Assembly (NCBI RefSeq): GCF_007829335.1
Contig: NZ_VIWO01000005.1
Coordinates: 372,001-436,000 of the forward strand
From: Chitinophaga polysaccharea
GTDB lineage: Bacteria; Bacteroidota; Bacteroidia; Chitinophagales; Chitinophagaceae
Length of the DNA stretch: 64,000 bases
Direction of reading: 5' to 3'
Position 1 is the stretch's first letter, and each line of letters starts with the position of its first letter. Below, one piece after another: positions 46,461 to 54,411 of this stretch. Position numbers and translations under genes: made by a program. Under the pieces are notes generated by a model. The model ran no database searches. It had not been told where the DNA came from and worked only from the letters and a program-made list of their open reading frames with translations.

Positions 46461-46628
46461 CCGGGCTTAACAGGACCGGGCACCACACCTGGCATGATGC
46501 CTCGGGAAACAAGGATGTTTTTCCAGGTGCGTTTTTGTCCGGTACAACCATTCAATTGCCGGGTACAGGGTATTGCATTTCCCCGGGGAGCCCGATTGCT
46601 GTCTCTTTGTATTGTAATACTTCGACAC

Positions 46629-47564
46629 ATGAAAATATCCAGGCTTCTTAAAATCGCGCTGCTTACTACGGGCGCATTGACCATGGCAGTAGCAGCCATT
46701 TCCTTTACCACGCAGGTAGTGGAAAATCCGCCGGTAACCGGCGAAATCAACGCACCTGAAGAAGTGAAACAACTGTTCAGACATGCCTGTTACGATTGCC
46801 ATTCTAACAACACCCAGCTGGCCTGGTATGATAAACTACCTATAGTAGCGGGTCTTGTCAGGAAAGATGTGATAGCTGCCCGGGAGCACCTCAACTTCTC
46901 CGAATGGGACCGGCTGAGTGCTGCTCAGCAGCAGTCGGCCTTATGGGAAGCCTATAATATGATCAACTCAGGTACCATGCCCCTTCCCTCCTATGCTGCC
47001 CTGCACAGCAACGCCAAAGTAACGCCGGCGGAGCTTTCCGGATTGCGGAATTACCTTAATACCAAACGGGTAAAAGTAGTACCGGATAGCGCAAAAACAG
47101 CCCAGGCCCGGCAACAATGGGAAAAAGCGGCGCCTGCACAACTCCCGGTATCCGTAAATGGTATCCGCCATATGCCTGAATTCCGCCAGTGGCAGGTGAT
47201 GAGCACCACCTCCCGTTTTGATAATACCACGATGCGGGTCATGTTTGCCAACCCGGTTGCCATGCAAGCTATTAAAGAGCAAAAAATCAACCCCTGGCCC
47301 GATGGGGCGGTTATTGTGAAAGTTGTATGGGAAAAATCCATAGACGCCAACGGCAATATTCATCCGGGTAAATTTCTGAACATCCAGTATATGGTGAGAG
47401 AGGCAAAACGCTACCAGGACACCGATGGCTGGGGATATGCCAAATTTGAAACACCCGCTTTAAAACCTTATGGCAGTACGCCCATGACCTTCCGGGAATG
47501 CAGCTCCTGCCACCGTGCTGCCAACAAAACAGGCGGCATCTTCGATCTTTCCACTTTAAACTAA
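46629..47564 (+). CDS. Haem-binding protein with two CxxCH motifs (Haem_bd plus cytochrome P460-like)
   Basis: 311 residues from the ATG at 46629, which starts an N-terminal signal/anchor (MKISRLLKIALLTTGALTMA). The open frame extends 108 codons upstream across the regulatory region and is not coding there. The Haem_bd domain has HACYDCHSN (first CxxCH) and NSGTMPLPSYAALH. The C-terminal domain resembles cytochrome P460 (YMVREAKRYQDTDGWGYAKF) and ends with FRECSSCHRAANKTGG (second CxxCH). It is a periplasmic c-type haem protein, probably for redox chemistry or nitrogen-oxide/peroxide handling. First gene of a six-gene operon. Confidence 0.88.
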   Translation: MKISRLLKIALLTTGALTMAVAAISFTTQVVENPPVTGEINAPEEVKQLFRHACYDCHSNNTQLAWYDKLPIVAGLVRKDVIAAREHLNFSEWDRLSAAQQQSALWEAYNMINSGTMPLPSYAALHSNAKVTPAELSGLRNYLNTKRVKVVPDSAKTAQARQQWEKAAPAQLPVSVNGIRHMPEFRQWQVMSTTSRFDNTTMRVMFANPVAMQAIKEQKINPWPDGAVIVKVVWEKSIDANGNIHPGKFLNIQYMVREAKRYQDTDGWGYAKFETPALKPYGSTPMTFRECSSCHRAANKTGGIFDLSTLN

Positions 47565-47571
47565 TTCGTAT

Positions 47572-48006
47572 ATGCGTTACATATATTTCATTCTCTTCGC
47601 CGCCGCTTTGATGAGCTGTTCCCAGGCCAAACAACAGATACCCGCTATCAGGCCTTATGAATTCAACGACAGCGGCTACCAGGTGATCACCACCGTTATC
47701 AATGAGAAAGACAATTCGGTAGCCATGCTGTATGGCAATAAAGCCGCCATGCACTTACCATCCACCGGCGCCGTATACAAACTGGTCACCTACCGCGAAC
47801 AGGATAACCAATTCTGGTATGGCAGCTACATCAACGGGGAACTATTAAGCGTGGAAACGGTAGATATGGCGCCTGTGGCCAACGGACAACCACCCGCCTA
47901 CCAGTTCATGCCATACCACGGCACTACCGCTGCCTGTGATGCCACTGCCAGAACCGCCTTCATACAAGCATTACAACCAGCCTGGTATCCCTGCGATCCA
48001 CAATAA
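47572..48006 (+). CDS. Small lipoprotein of unknown function
   Basis: 144 residues. Lipobox LMSC at residues 13-16. The mature part has AMLYGNKAAMHLPSTGAVYK and FWYGSYINGELLSVETVDM, alternating strands that suggest a small beta domain, and two Cys near the end (AACDATA, WYPCDPQ). The size and the strand pattern recall single-domain cytochrome P460-like proteins, but no CxxCH is present. It starts 8 bases after the haem protein gene, so it is probably its partner. Unrecognised family. Confidence 0.72.
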   Translation: MRYIYFILFAAALMSCSQAKQQIPAIRPYEFNDSGYQVITTVINEKDNSVAMLYGNKAAMHLPSTGAVYKLVTYREQDNQFWYGSYINGELLSVETVDMAPVANGQPPAYQFMPYHGTTAACDATARTAFIQALQPAWYPCDPQ

Positions 48007-48029
48007 TTCACTATTAAAATATTCATCTC

Positions 48030-48797
48030 ATGAAATCACTGATCATCACCGCCATCTTTTCGCTTAGCAGTCTGCTGGGCGCCTGCACTAATGTACTGGG
48101 CAACAACAATGGTCCACTGGTAACCAGCACCGATAGCACCAAAGGATTTGCCGTAGTAGAACTGTATACTTCAGAAGGCTGCTCCAGCTGTCCCCCTGCC
48201 GACGAACTACTTTCCAGGCTGGAACAGGAAAGCAACGGCCAGCCACTGTACCTGCTGGCCTTCCACGTAGACTACTGGGACCACCAGGGCTGGCGCGACA
48301 GCTACAGTCAACATGCCTTTTCCGAAAGGCAGCAGCAATATGCTTCCTGGCTGGGGCTATCCACCGTATATACGCCACAAATGGTGATCAACGGCACTCG
48401 TGAAATGATAGGTTCTAATGTAGCTGCCGTAAAACAAGCAGTTAACACCGCGCTGGATCAACCGGCAAGTGCTAGCCTGATATTGCAGGCGCATTCCGAA
48501 GCGCGCCAATTGGAAGTAAACTGGCAGCTGTCATCTCCCCGGAAAAATACCCACCTGTTGCTGGCACTGGTACAAAAAAGCGGGCAAAGCCAGGTGAGGG
48601 CAGGCGAAAATGCCGGTAGAAAATTGTCACATGTACAAATCGTACGACAGCTTACTACGGTGAATGCGCAGGAAAGCAATCATACCACCCTGCAGCTTCC
48701 TGATGGGTTTAACAATACGGACTGGGAATTGATTGGCTTCGTGCAAAACAGCGCAAACGGGAAAATTATCGCGGCCGCCAAAGCAGCCCTTCACTAA
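48030..48797 (+). CDS. DUF1223 secreted thioredoxin-like protein
   Basis: 255 residues. A lipoprotein-like signal (SSLLGAC) precedes the DUF1223 signature VVELYTSEGCSSCPPADELL, in which the C-x-x-C pair takes the place of the thioredoxin active site. FHVDYWDHQGWRDSYSQHAF and YTPQMVINGTREMIGSN also match the family. The C-terminal ~80 residues are a beta-sandwich. Family members are exported; the role is thought to be thiol redox, which fits the haem and Ohr neighbours. It lies 24 bases after the previous gene. Confidence 0.88.
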   Translation: MKSLIITAIFSLSSLLGACTNVLGNNNGPLVTSTDSTKGFAVVELYTSEGCSSCPPADELLSRLEQESNGQPLYLLAFHVDYWDHQGWRDSYSQHAFSERQQQYASWLGLSTVYTPQMVINGTREMIGSNVAAVKQAVNTALDQPASASLILQAHSEARQLEVNWQLSSPRKNTHLLLALVQKSGQSQVRAGENAGRKLSHVQIVRQLTTVNAQESNHTTLQLPDGFNNTDWELIGFVQNSANGKIIAAAKAALH

Positions 48798-48824
48798 TTA
48801 ATCATCTACTTCAACAACTTTTTT

Positions 48825-49838
48825 ATGCAAACTACCAAAACATATAACCGGCGGCACTTTCTCGGGTTAGGAGCACTGGCATTGGGAGCCCTCAGCATTC
48901 CTTCCTATCTCCGCGGCGCTGTTGCCACCAACACTTCCCTAGGTCCTTTCAAACAAATTAATGCCGGCGTACTGAATATCGGTTATGCAGAAATGGGGCC
49001 TGCACAGGGCGTTCCCGTGATCCTGCTTCATGGCTGGCCCTATGATGTACACAGTTACCAGGAAGTAGCACCAGCGCTGGCTGACAAAGGCTACCGGGTA
49101 ATTGTACCTCACCTGCGGGGCCATGGCACTACCACTTTCCTGGATGCCAGCACCATGCGTACCGGGCAACAGGCAGCCGTAGCACTCGACATCATTGCCT
49201 TAATGGATGCCCTGCACATCAAAAAAGCCATCCTGGCGGGTTACGACTGGGGTACCCGCACTGCCAATATCATTGGCGCCTTATGGCCGGAAAGGGTAAT
49301 AGCACTAGTATGCGTAAACGGTTACCTGGTAAATAACCGCGAGAAAAATAAACAGCCGCTATCCCCACAGGCAGAATGGAGCTGGTGGTACCAGTATTAT
49401 TTCGCTACGGAACGCGGACGGGAAGGGCTGAAACTACACCGCGAAGAACTGGCCCGCTTGATATGGAAGTTCAATTCCCCTAAATGGGCATTCGACGACA
49501 AGACCTTCCAACAATACGCCACCTCTTTTCATAATGTCGACTATACCGATGTGGTAATCCACAACTACCGGTGGCGTCTGGGCCTCGCCGACGGCGATCC
49601 CCGTTACGACTCACTGGAGCAGCAGCTGGCTACAGGCCCTGTGATCAGGGTGCCGTCCATTACACTGGACGGTGATGCCGACGGAATTGCCACCGCTACT
49701 GATGGACAGGCATATAAAAAGAAATTCACCGGAAAACATGTTCATCATATTATTCCCGGCGCCGGGCATAATCTGCCCGCCGAAGCACCAGGCATATTTA
49801 CCAACGCAATTATCGAAGCCGCCTGCCTGACTGATTAA
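48825..49838 (+). CDS. Tat-exported alpha/beta hydrolase (epoxide hydrolase/dehalogenase type)
   Basis: 337 residues. The N-terminus has a twin-arginine signal (NRRHFLGLGALALGALSIP). The hydrolase fold shows LLHGWPYDVHSYQEVAPALA (oxyanion loop), GHGTT, the nucleophile elbow LAGYDWGTRTANI with Asp where serine hydrolases have Ser, and a catalytic His in PGAGHNLPAEAP. An Asp nucleophile points to epoxide hydrolase or haloalkane dehalogenase chemistry. Exporting it folded is consistent with a periplasmic detoxifying role. It lies 27 bases after the DUF1223 gene in the haem/redox operon. Confidence 0.87.
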   Translation: MQTTKTYNRRHFLGLGALALGALSIPSYLRGAVATNTSLGPFKQINAGVLNIGYAEMGPAQGVPVILLHGWPYDVHSYQEVAPALADKGYRVIVPHLRGHGTTTFLDASTMRTGQQAAVALDIIALMDALHIKKAILAGYDWGTRTANIIGALWPERVIALVCVNGYLVNNREKNKQPLSPQAEWSWWYQYYFATERGREGLKLHREELARLIWKFNSPKWAFDDKTFQQYATSFHNVDYTDVVIHNYRWRLGLADGDPRYDSLEQQLATGPVIRVPSITLDGDADGIATATDGQAYKKKFTGKHVHHIIPGAGHNLPAEAPGIFTNAIIEAACLTD

Positions 49839-49862
49839 TCCACTAATAAAACAGCATAAAAA

Positions 49863-50662
49863 ATGAAAAAAATGTTCTTACAACGTATCCAGGAAGGCCT
49901 GCGATTCACGGCTTTCCTTCTGCTATGTCTTCCTGCACTATCTACCATGGCGGCTTCCGGCGACAATGATCCACCTCCCAAGGATATCAGGAACATTGTT
50001 TTAGTACATGGCGCCTTCGCAGATGGCTCCGGCTACAAAGCATTATTTAACATTCTTACCGCCAAAGGATATCATGTAACAGTGGTGCAAAATCCGCTTA
50101 CGTCTTTGAAGGATGATGTGGCTGCCACCCGGAATATCCTCGATAAACAGGACGGTCCCTGCGTGCTGGTAGGACATTCCTGGGGCGGTACCGTGATCAC
50201 CGAAGCAGGTACACATCCCAAGGTAGCTGCCCTGGTATATATTGCGGCCTTTCAGCCCGACAAAGGCGAAAATACTGCGCAGCTGGCTGGTTCAAGACCT
50301 GCCACTGATCCTTCAGGTATCCTCCCTCCCGATGATAAAGGCGTAATCTATTTTGATGTAGCACAGTTTCACGACGGTTTTTCAGCAGACCTGCCCATCG
50401 AAACTTCCAATTTTATGGCCGCCTCACAGGTACCCATTTTTGCGGCATGCTTTGGCACCCCGGTATCGCAGGTGGGCTGGAAAAATAAGCCCAGCTATGG
50501 GATCGTAGCTACCGATGATCATGCCCTGCATCCGGATATACAACGTCGCATGTATAAAAGAGCCGGCGATCATATTACCGAAATCAAAGGCAGTCAGTTT
50601 TTATTTCCCAGCCTGAAGCGGTGGCAAATGTTATCATCGCAGCAACACATACACAACAATAG
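49863..50662 (+). pseudogene. Alpha/beta hydrolase with 1-base deletion near its catalytic His
   Basis: A signal peptide (LLCLPALSTMA) is followed by a small serine hydrolase: VLVHGAFADGSGYKALFNIL, nucleophile elbow LVGHSWGGTVITEAG, and IVATDDHALHPDIQRRMYKR. At 50595-50597 the expected K-G-S-H reads K-G-S-Q. If one base is restored after position 50596, the frame continues as HVFISQPEAVANVIIAATHTQQ (shown here from position H) and stops with TAG at 50660-50662. That is the normal end for this family, 22 bases before the Ohr gene. Without that base the frame runs on into Ohr and produces an apparent 414-residue fusion. This is a genuine frameshift or a sequencing error; either way the fusion is not ancestral. 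Confidence 0.85.
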
Positions 50663-50684
50663 CTTCATAAAAAGATCCATTTAT

Positions 50685-51107
50685 ATGCAAACTACTAACA
50701 CTACTGCAAGAATATTGTATACCGGCAAAACACGTACTACCGGCGGCCGTGAAGGGAAAGCCATCAGCACCGACGGGCAACTGGATATTTCATTGGGCAC
50801 ACCCGGCAGTGGCAAAGGTACTAACCCTGAACAGCTGTTTGCTGCGGGATGGTCGGCCTGCTTTATTGGCGCAATGGGATTGGCCGCCCACGCGTTGAAA
50901 ATTAAACTGCCAGAACAAACCGCCGTTAATGCGGAAATTGACCTGGTGTTGAACGACGGACAATACAGCTTACAGGCAAGGTTATACGTAGCGCTGCCCG
51001 GACTGGATGCTACGCTGGCGCAACAGCTGATAGACAGCGCGCATGCCAATTGTCCTTATTCCAAAGCCACCCGGAGTAACATACCGGTGAGCATTTCATT
51101 GGTGTAA
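50685..51107 (+). CDS. Ohr/OsmC-type organic hydroperoxide resistance protein
   Basis: 140 residues from the ATG at 50685 (MQTTNTTARILYTGKTRTTG). It has the family pattern: GREGKAISTDGQLDISLGTP, NPEQLFAAGWSACFIGAMGL with the first reactive Cys, and SAHANCPYSKATR with the second. It reduces organic hydroperoxides using the two Cys, with electrons from lipoylated proteins in known members. It is the last gene of the haem/redox operon. The in-frame continuity with the upstream hydrolase is an artefact of a 1-base deletion there. Confidence 0.93.
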   Translation: MQTTNTTARILYTGKTRTTGGREGKAISTDGQLDISLGTPGSGKGTNPEQLFAAGWSACFIGAMGLAAHALKIKLPEQTAVNAEIDLVLNDGQYSLQARLYVALPGLDATLAQQLIDSAHANCPYSKATRSNIPVSISLV

Positions 51108-51122
51108 AAGCTACCATACAAT

Positions 51123-51159
51123 GTTTAAAGCCCTCCCCAGGCCGGGGAAGGCTTTAAAC
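51123..51159. terminator. Bidirectional terminator
   Basis: GTTTAAAGCC at 51123 pairs with GGCTTTAAAC ending at 51159, with an inner TCCCC/GGGGA stem. It is shared by the ohr gene (+) and the thioesterase gene (-). Confidence 0.82.
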
Positions 51160-51171
51160 CTATTCATATCA

Positions 51172-51552
51172 TCAACCGATTTTTACCGGGCGTTTGTCGT
51201 TGTCAATAGCCACGAATGTAAACTCCCCTGCTATCGCCTTCTCCCGGACCGTTGAGTACATTTGTTCGATAAACACTTCCACTCTTACTTTAAGACTGGT
51301 ATTACCAACAAACGACACGATGCCTACCAACTCGATAATAGTGCCTGCGGGAATAGGTTTGGTAAAGTCGATACGATCGCTGCTCACCGTCACCATTTTC
51401 TGGCGGCTATAGCGGGTGGCAGTGATAAAGGCCACTTCGTCCATCAGCGCCATGGCGGTACCGCCAAACAAGGTATCATAGTGATTGGTACTATCAGGGA
51501 ATACAGCTTTAAATATCCGGGTAACAGATTGATCTATCTTGTCCTGGCTCAT
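51172..51552 (-). CDS. Acyl-CoA thioesterase, hotdog fold (YciA-like)
   Basis: 126 residues. The hotdog pattern is clear: LFGGTAMALMDEVAFITATR with the catalytic Asp/Glu helix, VTVSSDRIDFTKPIPAGTII and VGNTSLKVRVEVFIE. It hydrolyses acyl-CoA thioesters in the cytoplasm. On the minus strand a full cobalamin riboswitch lies upstream, its 3' end about 200 bases from the ATG, with no other gene between them. Either this gene is under B12 control or the riboswitch has lost its own gene. Confidence 0.9.
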   Translation of the reverse strand: MSQDKIDQSVTRIFKAVFPDSTNHYDTLFGGTAMALMDEVAFITATRYSRQKMVTVSSDRIDFTKPIPAGTIIELVGIVSFVGNTSLKVRVEVFIEQMYSTVREKAIAGEFTFVAIDNDKRPVKIG

Positions 51553-51683
51553 GGTATTATTTTTTTATGAGAATAATTCAACAGGCGGTTAACGGCTGCT
51601 GAACGTCAGTTAGAAAATTCTTTGATGCACCAACAATGCTGCTGGAAAGATAGTAGTGTGAGTGATACGCACGATGGTTCATT

Positions 51684-51699
51684 CCCCGCCCAGGCGGGG
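51684..51699. other. GC-rich hairpin between riboswitch and thioesterase gene
   Basis: CCCCGC-CCAG-GCGGGG is a perfect stem 58 bases downstream of the riboswitch on the minus strand. No T-run follows. It could be part of the expression platform or a separate processing site. Confidence 0.45.
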
Positions 51700-51756
51700 T
51701 GGGTTAAAGCGTATATCAGTTCAACAGCTGCTTCATTCCGCGAAAGCATTGTCAAT

Positions 51757-51935
51757 TGCATAAAGGCAGGTCTCCTGGCTTGTAACATTTCTACCGTCCT
51801 TCCCACCTCTATTCCAGAGAGACAGTGGACAACCAGGGTAAAAATTTTCAGGTTACTTACAGTTGCGGGACAGCTTGCGATTTACACGCAATTCCCTATT
51901 AATCCCACGTGACGTGGGAACCTTTGCTGCTTGAT
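51757..51935 (-). promoter_or_regulatory. Cobalamin (adenosylcobalamin-type) riboswitch
   Basis: Read on the minus strand, the conserved blocks appear in order: AAAGGTTCCCACG, AGGGAA, the core GCTGTCCCGCAACTGTAA, and the terminal B12 box AGCCAGGAGACCTGCC. Short outer pairing (GCAAAGG with CCTTTATGC) closes the element as P1. The riboswitch points toward the acyl-CoA thioesterase gene, about 200 bases away. In Bacteroidota these usually precede btuB-type transporter or cobalamin-synthesis genes; none lies here. Confidence 0.93.
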
Positions 51936-52062
51936 AAAATATCAGGAAAGAACTTAGGGGCACAAATTAGGATATTTTGAAGGATTTAAAAATAGGGTCA
52001 GGCGAAAAGGCATGGGAGGCTCGTTTTAATCATTTCATGAGCGCCATTCAAAAAAAATTTGC

Positions 52063-52104
52063 GCAAGTAAATACTTGCATATAAATTTGCAAGCAAATAC
52101 TTGC
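52063..52104 (+). promoter_or_regulatory. Two operator palindromes upstream of the ArsR-family regulator
   Basis: GCAAGTAAATACTTGC at 52063-52078 is a perfect 16-bp palindrome. GCAAGCAAATACTTGC at 52089-52104 is the same site with one base changed. They are 26 bp apart and the second ends 5 bases before the regulator's ATG, as expected for autoregulation by a winged-helix dimer. Confidence 0.75.
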
Positions 52105-52109
52105 ATATC

Positions 52110-52472
52110 ATGGAAGCACGCAGAGATGTTTTTCAGGCTATTGCCGACCCAACCAGACGGGCCATCATCGGAATGATAGCCCGGCAACCCGTCAACGTCA
52201 ACACCATTGCGGAGCAATTTGACGTGAGCCGCCAGGCTATTTCCCTGCATCTTAAAGTACTCTCTGAATGCGGACTGCTACATATAAAGCAATCGGGCAG
52301 GGAACGCTTTTGCGAAGCCAAACTGGAAAAACTCAATGAAGTACATGAATGGGTAGCCCAATACCACAAGCTGTGGACAGGCAGGTTGAAAGCGCTGAAA
52401 GACTTTATTGAACAGGATGAAATACCGGCTTCCGCGAAAAAAAACAAACGTACCAACACCGCTAAAAAATAA
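52110..52472 (+). CDS. ArsR-family winged-helix repressor
   Basis: 120 residues from the ATG at 52110 (MEARRDVFQAIADPTRRAII). The wHTH domain is typical (QPVNVNTIAEQFDVSRQAIS, then LHLKVLSECGLLHIKQSGRE). There are no Cys pairs, so it does not belong to the metal-sensing branch. It belongs to the group encoded beside AHSA1/SRPBCC genes. The C-terminus has a Lys-rich tail. It probably binds the two palindromes directly upstream and controls itself, the SRPBCC protein and the hydrolase. The next gene starts 4 bases after its stop. Confidence 0.92.
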   Translation: MEARRDVFQAIADPTRRAIIGMIARQPVNVNTIAEQFDVSRQAISLHLKVLSECGLLHIKQSGRERFCEAKLEKLNEVHEWVAQYHKLWTGRLKALKDFIEQDEIPASAKKNKRTNTAKK

Positions 52473-52476
52473 TATC

Positions 52477-52965
52477 ATGGAAAATCGCGTCAACAATAAC
52501 GAAGTATTCATTGAAGAAACGTTCAATGCCCCAGCTGAAAAAGTTTTCAGCGCCTGGACAGATCCTGATAAATTAATGAAATGGTATGCTCCCGAAGGCT
52601 GTACCATCTTTTTCAAAAAACTGGAGATAACACCTGGTGGACAATTCCATTCCTGTATCAGGAATCCGCAATACGGCGACTGCTGGTGCATTGGCGAATA
52701 CAAGGAGATCCTGCCCTATAAAAAAATTGTATTTACGTTGGTCAATGCCGATGAAAACGGGCAGCCCATCAACCCGGCGGATGCTGGCATGGACGCCAAC
52801 TGGCCCGGCGCTACACTGGTAACCGTCACCTTTGCCATGGAAGACGGGAAAACCAAATTGCAACTGCGTCAAACCGTTTCCCAGGAACTGGCAAAGAAAA
52901 CCGGCGCCTATCCCAGTTGGCTGCAAATGCTGGATAAGATGCGGGCATTACTTCATCAAAACTAA
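52477..52965 (+). CDS. SRPBCC/AHSA1-family protein
   Basis: 162 residues from the ATG at 52477 (MENRVNNNEVFIEETFNAPA). The family pattern is plain: APAEKVFSAWTDPDKLMKWY, LEITPGGQFHSC, and a C-terminal WLQMLDKMRALLHQN helix. Such proteins are very often encoded next to ArsR-type regulators, as here, and are thought to bind a hydrophobic ligand. It is translated in a tight operon with the regulator. Confidence 0.9.
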   Translation: MENRVNNNEVFIEETFNAPAEKVFSAWTDPDKLMKWYAPEGCTIFFKKLEITPGGQFHSCIRNPQYGDCWCIGEYKEILPYKKIVFTLVNADENGQPINPADAGMDANWPGATLVTVTFAMEDGKTKLQLRQTVSQELAKKTGAYPSWLQMLDKMRALLHQN

Positions 52966-52974
52966 TGACATTCC

Positions 52975-53865
52975 ATGAAAACATTCACTATATACATTGC
53001 TGCGGTATGGCTGTTGCTATCATCGTTCACCAATATCCAACAGGCAGGCACTACCCCGCCATCAGCAAAAGATAGCGTTCCTAACAGGCATGGTTACGCG
53101 GATGTGAACGGAATTAAAATGTATTATGAAATTTACGGAGAAGGCAAGCCACTGGTATTGCTCCATGGCGGCGGTTCTACCATTCAAACCACCTTTGGGA
53201 GAGTAATTCCCCTGCTGGCGCAGCACCGGCAACTCATTGCTGTAGAACTACAAGCGCATGGCAGAACCAGCGACCGGGCAAAAGATCTCACTTTTGAACA
53301 GGATGCCGACGATGTAGCTACGCTCCTGCAGCAGCTGCATATCAATAAAGCCGATTTCTTTGGATTCAGCAATGGTGGCACTACGACCCTACAGGTAGCT
53401 ATCCGACACCCGGAAGTTGTAGATAAAATGGTGCTGGGCTCTGCGCTTTGCAAACGCAATGGCATGCCCCCGGGGTTCTGGGATTTTATGAAACAGGCGC
53501 AGCTGAGCAATATGCCCCCCGAGCTTAAGACCGCTTATCTGCAATTGACGTCTAATGCCGCCGGGTTGCAGAACATGCACGACAAGGATGTAAAAAGAGT
53601 GCTCAACTTCCGGGATATACCAGATGAACAACTCAAGGCTATTCATGCTCCCGCGTTGATTATCGTTGCCGACCAGGATGCTATACAGCCCGAGCACGCG
53701 ATAGCCATGCACCGGCTACTACCTCATTCCACACTGGCCATTATACCAGGCGTACACGGGGAATATATTGAAGAAATAACCACCCTGACATCCGGCTCCC
53801 ATGAAGCAGATTATGTAATTCCCATGGTGGAACGATTCCTGGACAAGGATACAGTGAAGCAATAA
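52975..53865 (+). CDS. Exported serine alpha/beta hydrolase
   Basis: 296 residues. The signal peptide is MKTFTIYIAAVWLLLSSFTN. The fold markers are LVLLHGGGSTIQTTFGRVIP, ELQAHGRTSDRAKD, the nucleophile elbow FGFSNGGTTTLQVAI (Ser), LIIVADQDAIQPEHAIAM (Asp) and IPGVHGEYIEE (His). It cleaves an ester or similar bond in the periplasm; substrate unknown. It starts 9 bases after the SRPBCC gene and is probably under the ArsR-type repressor. Confidence 0.88.
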   Translation: MKTFTIYIAAVWLLLSSFTNIQQAGTTPPSAKDSVPNRHGYADVNGIKMYYEIYGEGKPLVLLHGGGSTIQTTFGRVIPLLAQHRQLIAVELQAHGRTSDRAKDLTFEQDADDVATLLQQLHINKADFFGFSNGGTTTLQVAIRHPEVVDKMVLGSALCKRNGMPPGFWDFMKQAQLSNMPPELKTAYLQLTSNAAGLQNMHDKDVKRVLNFRDIPDEQLKAIHAPALIIVADQDAIQPEHAIAMHRLLPHSTLAIIPGVHGEYIEEITTLTSGSHEADYVIPMVERFLDKDTVKQ

Positions 53866-53878
53866 CATTTACAATAAA

Positions 53879-53906
53879 GTGCGCCTGTACAAGCGTACAG
53901 ACGCAC
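53879..53906. terminator. Inverted repeat between convergent operons
   Basis: GTGCGcCTGTAC (53879-53890) pairs with GTACAGaCGCAC (53895-53906) around AAGC. There is no T-run, so it may act as a weak two-way terminator. Confidence 0.5.
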
Positions 53907-53925
53907 TCACCCCCTATTAAACAAT

Positions 53926-54333
53926 TTACTCTTCAGCAGCGTTCCGTTGTAAGGATTTCAACAGTTTGTTATAAGTGGAGAAATCTCTCTCCGGCTGATT
54001 CTCCAACCAGCCATAGGTAAGCCCCTGTATCCTCCCCTGGTAGAAATCTGCATCTTCAGGATACATATTCAGTCCTTCATAATATTTTGCCAGGAACCAT
54101 TCGTAGTTAGCACGGTCTTTCCTGCTGGCAAATCCCTCCCCTTCCTGGTAGCCGTAGTTATACTCCCGTTCAAACGTTGTCAGCACCGGTGCGGTCTGAA
54201 CAGGCTTAAGCGGCGGAAGTGTCTGCGCACTTACAGCTAAAGTACCGAATACGCCTATTAACAGCACCGCAGCTATTTTAGGAACTGCATTCCATTTGTC
54301 GCACCGGTTTTCTTTTTGTGTTTTACTTTCCAT
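53926..54333 (-). CDS. Small exported protein of unknown function at the end of the RiPP operon
   Basis: 135 residues. A long basic N-terminus leads to one hydrophobic segment (IAAVLLIGVFGTLAVSA-Q), likely a signal peptide or anchor. The mature part is acidic and Tyr-rich (EREYNYGYQEGEGFASRKDR, YEWFLAKYYEGLNMYPEDAD), ending in a helix. It follows the HlyD-type adaptor gene by 78 bases on the same strand, so it may belong to the peptide cluster as an accessory, but the gap leaves room for doubt. Unrecognised family. Confidence 0.6.
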   Translation of the reverse strand: MESKTQKENRCDKWNAVPKIAAVLLIGVFGTLAVSAQTLPPLKPVQTAPVLTTFEREYNYGYQEGEGFASRKDRANYEWFLAKYYEGLNMYPEDADFYQGRIQGLTYGWLENQPERDFSTYNKLLKSLQRNAAEE

Positions 54334-54411
54334 AAAATAGTATTTTAAGGAATGAATTTAGCACTCCTTACTATCAGGAAATAGTACAAAAACGACAAGT
54401 CGATTGTCCAT

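Noticed and set aside
46305..46628. Upstream extension of the haem protein frame
   Set aside because: It covers the divergent promoter region and the kinase start. The ATG at 46629 begins a clear signal anchor.
51606..51806. 66-codon minus-strand frame
   Set aside because: It lies across the 3' half of the cobalamin riboswitch and its downstream hairpin, so it is RNA structure and not protein coding.
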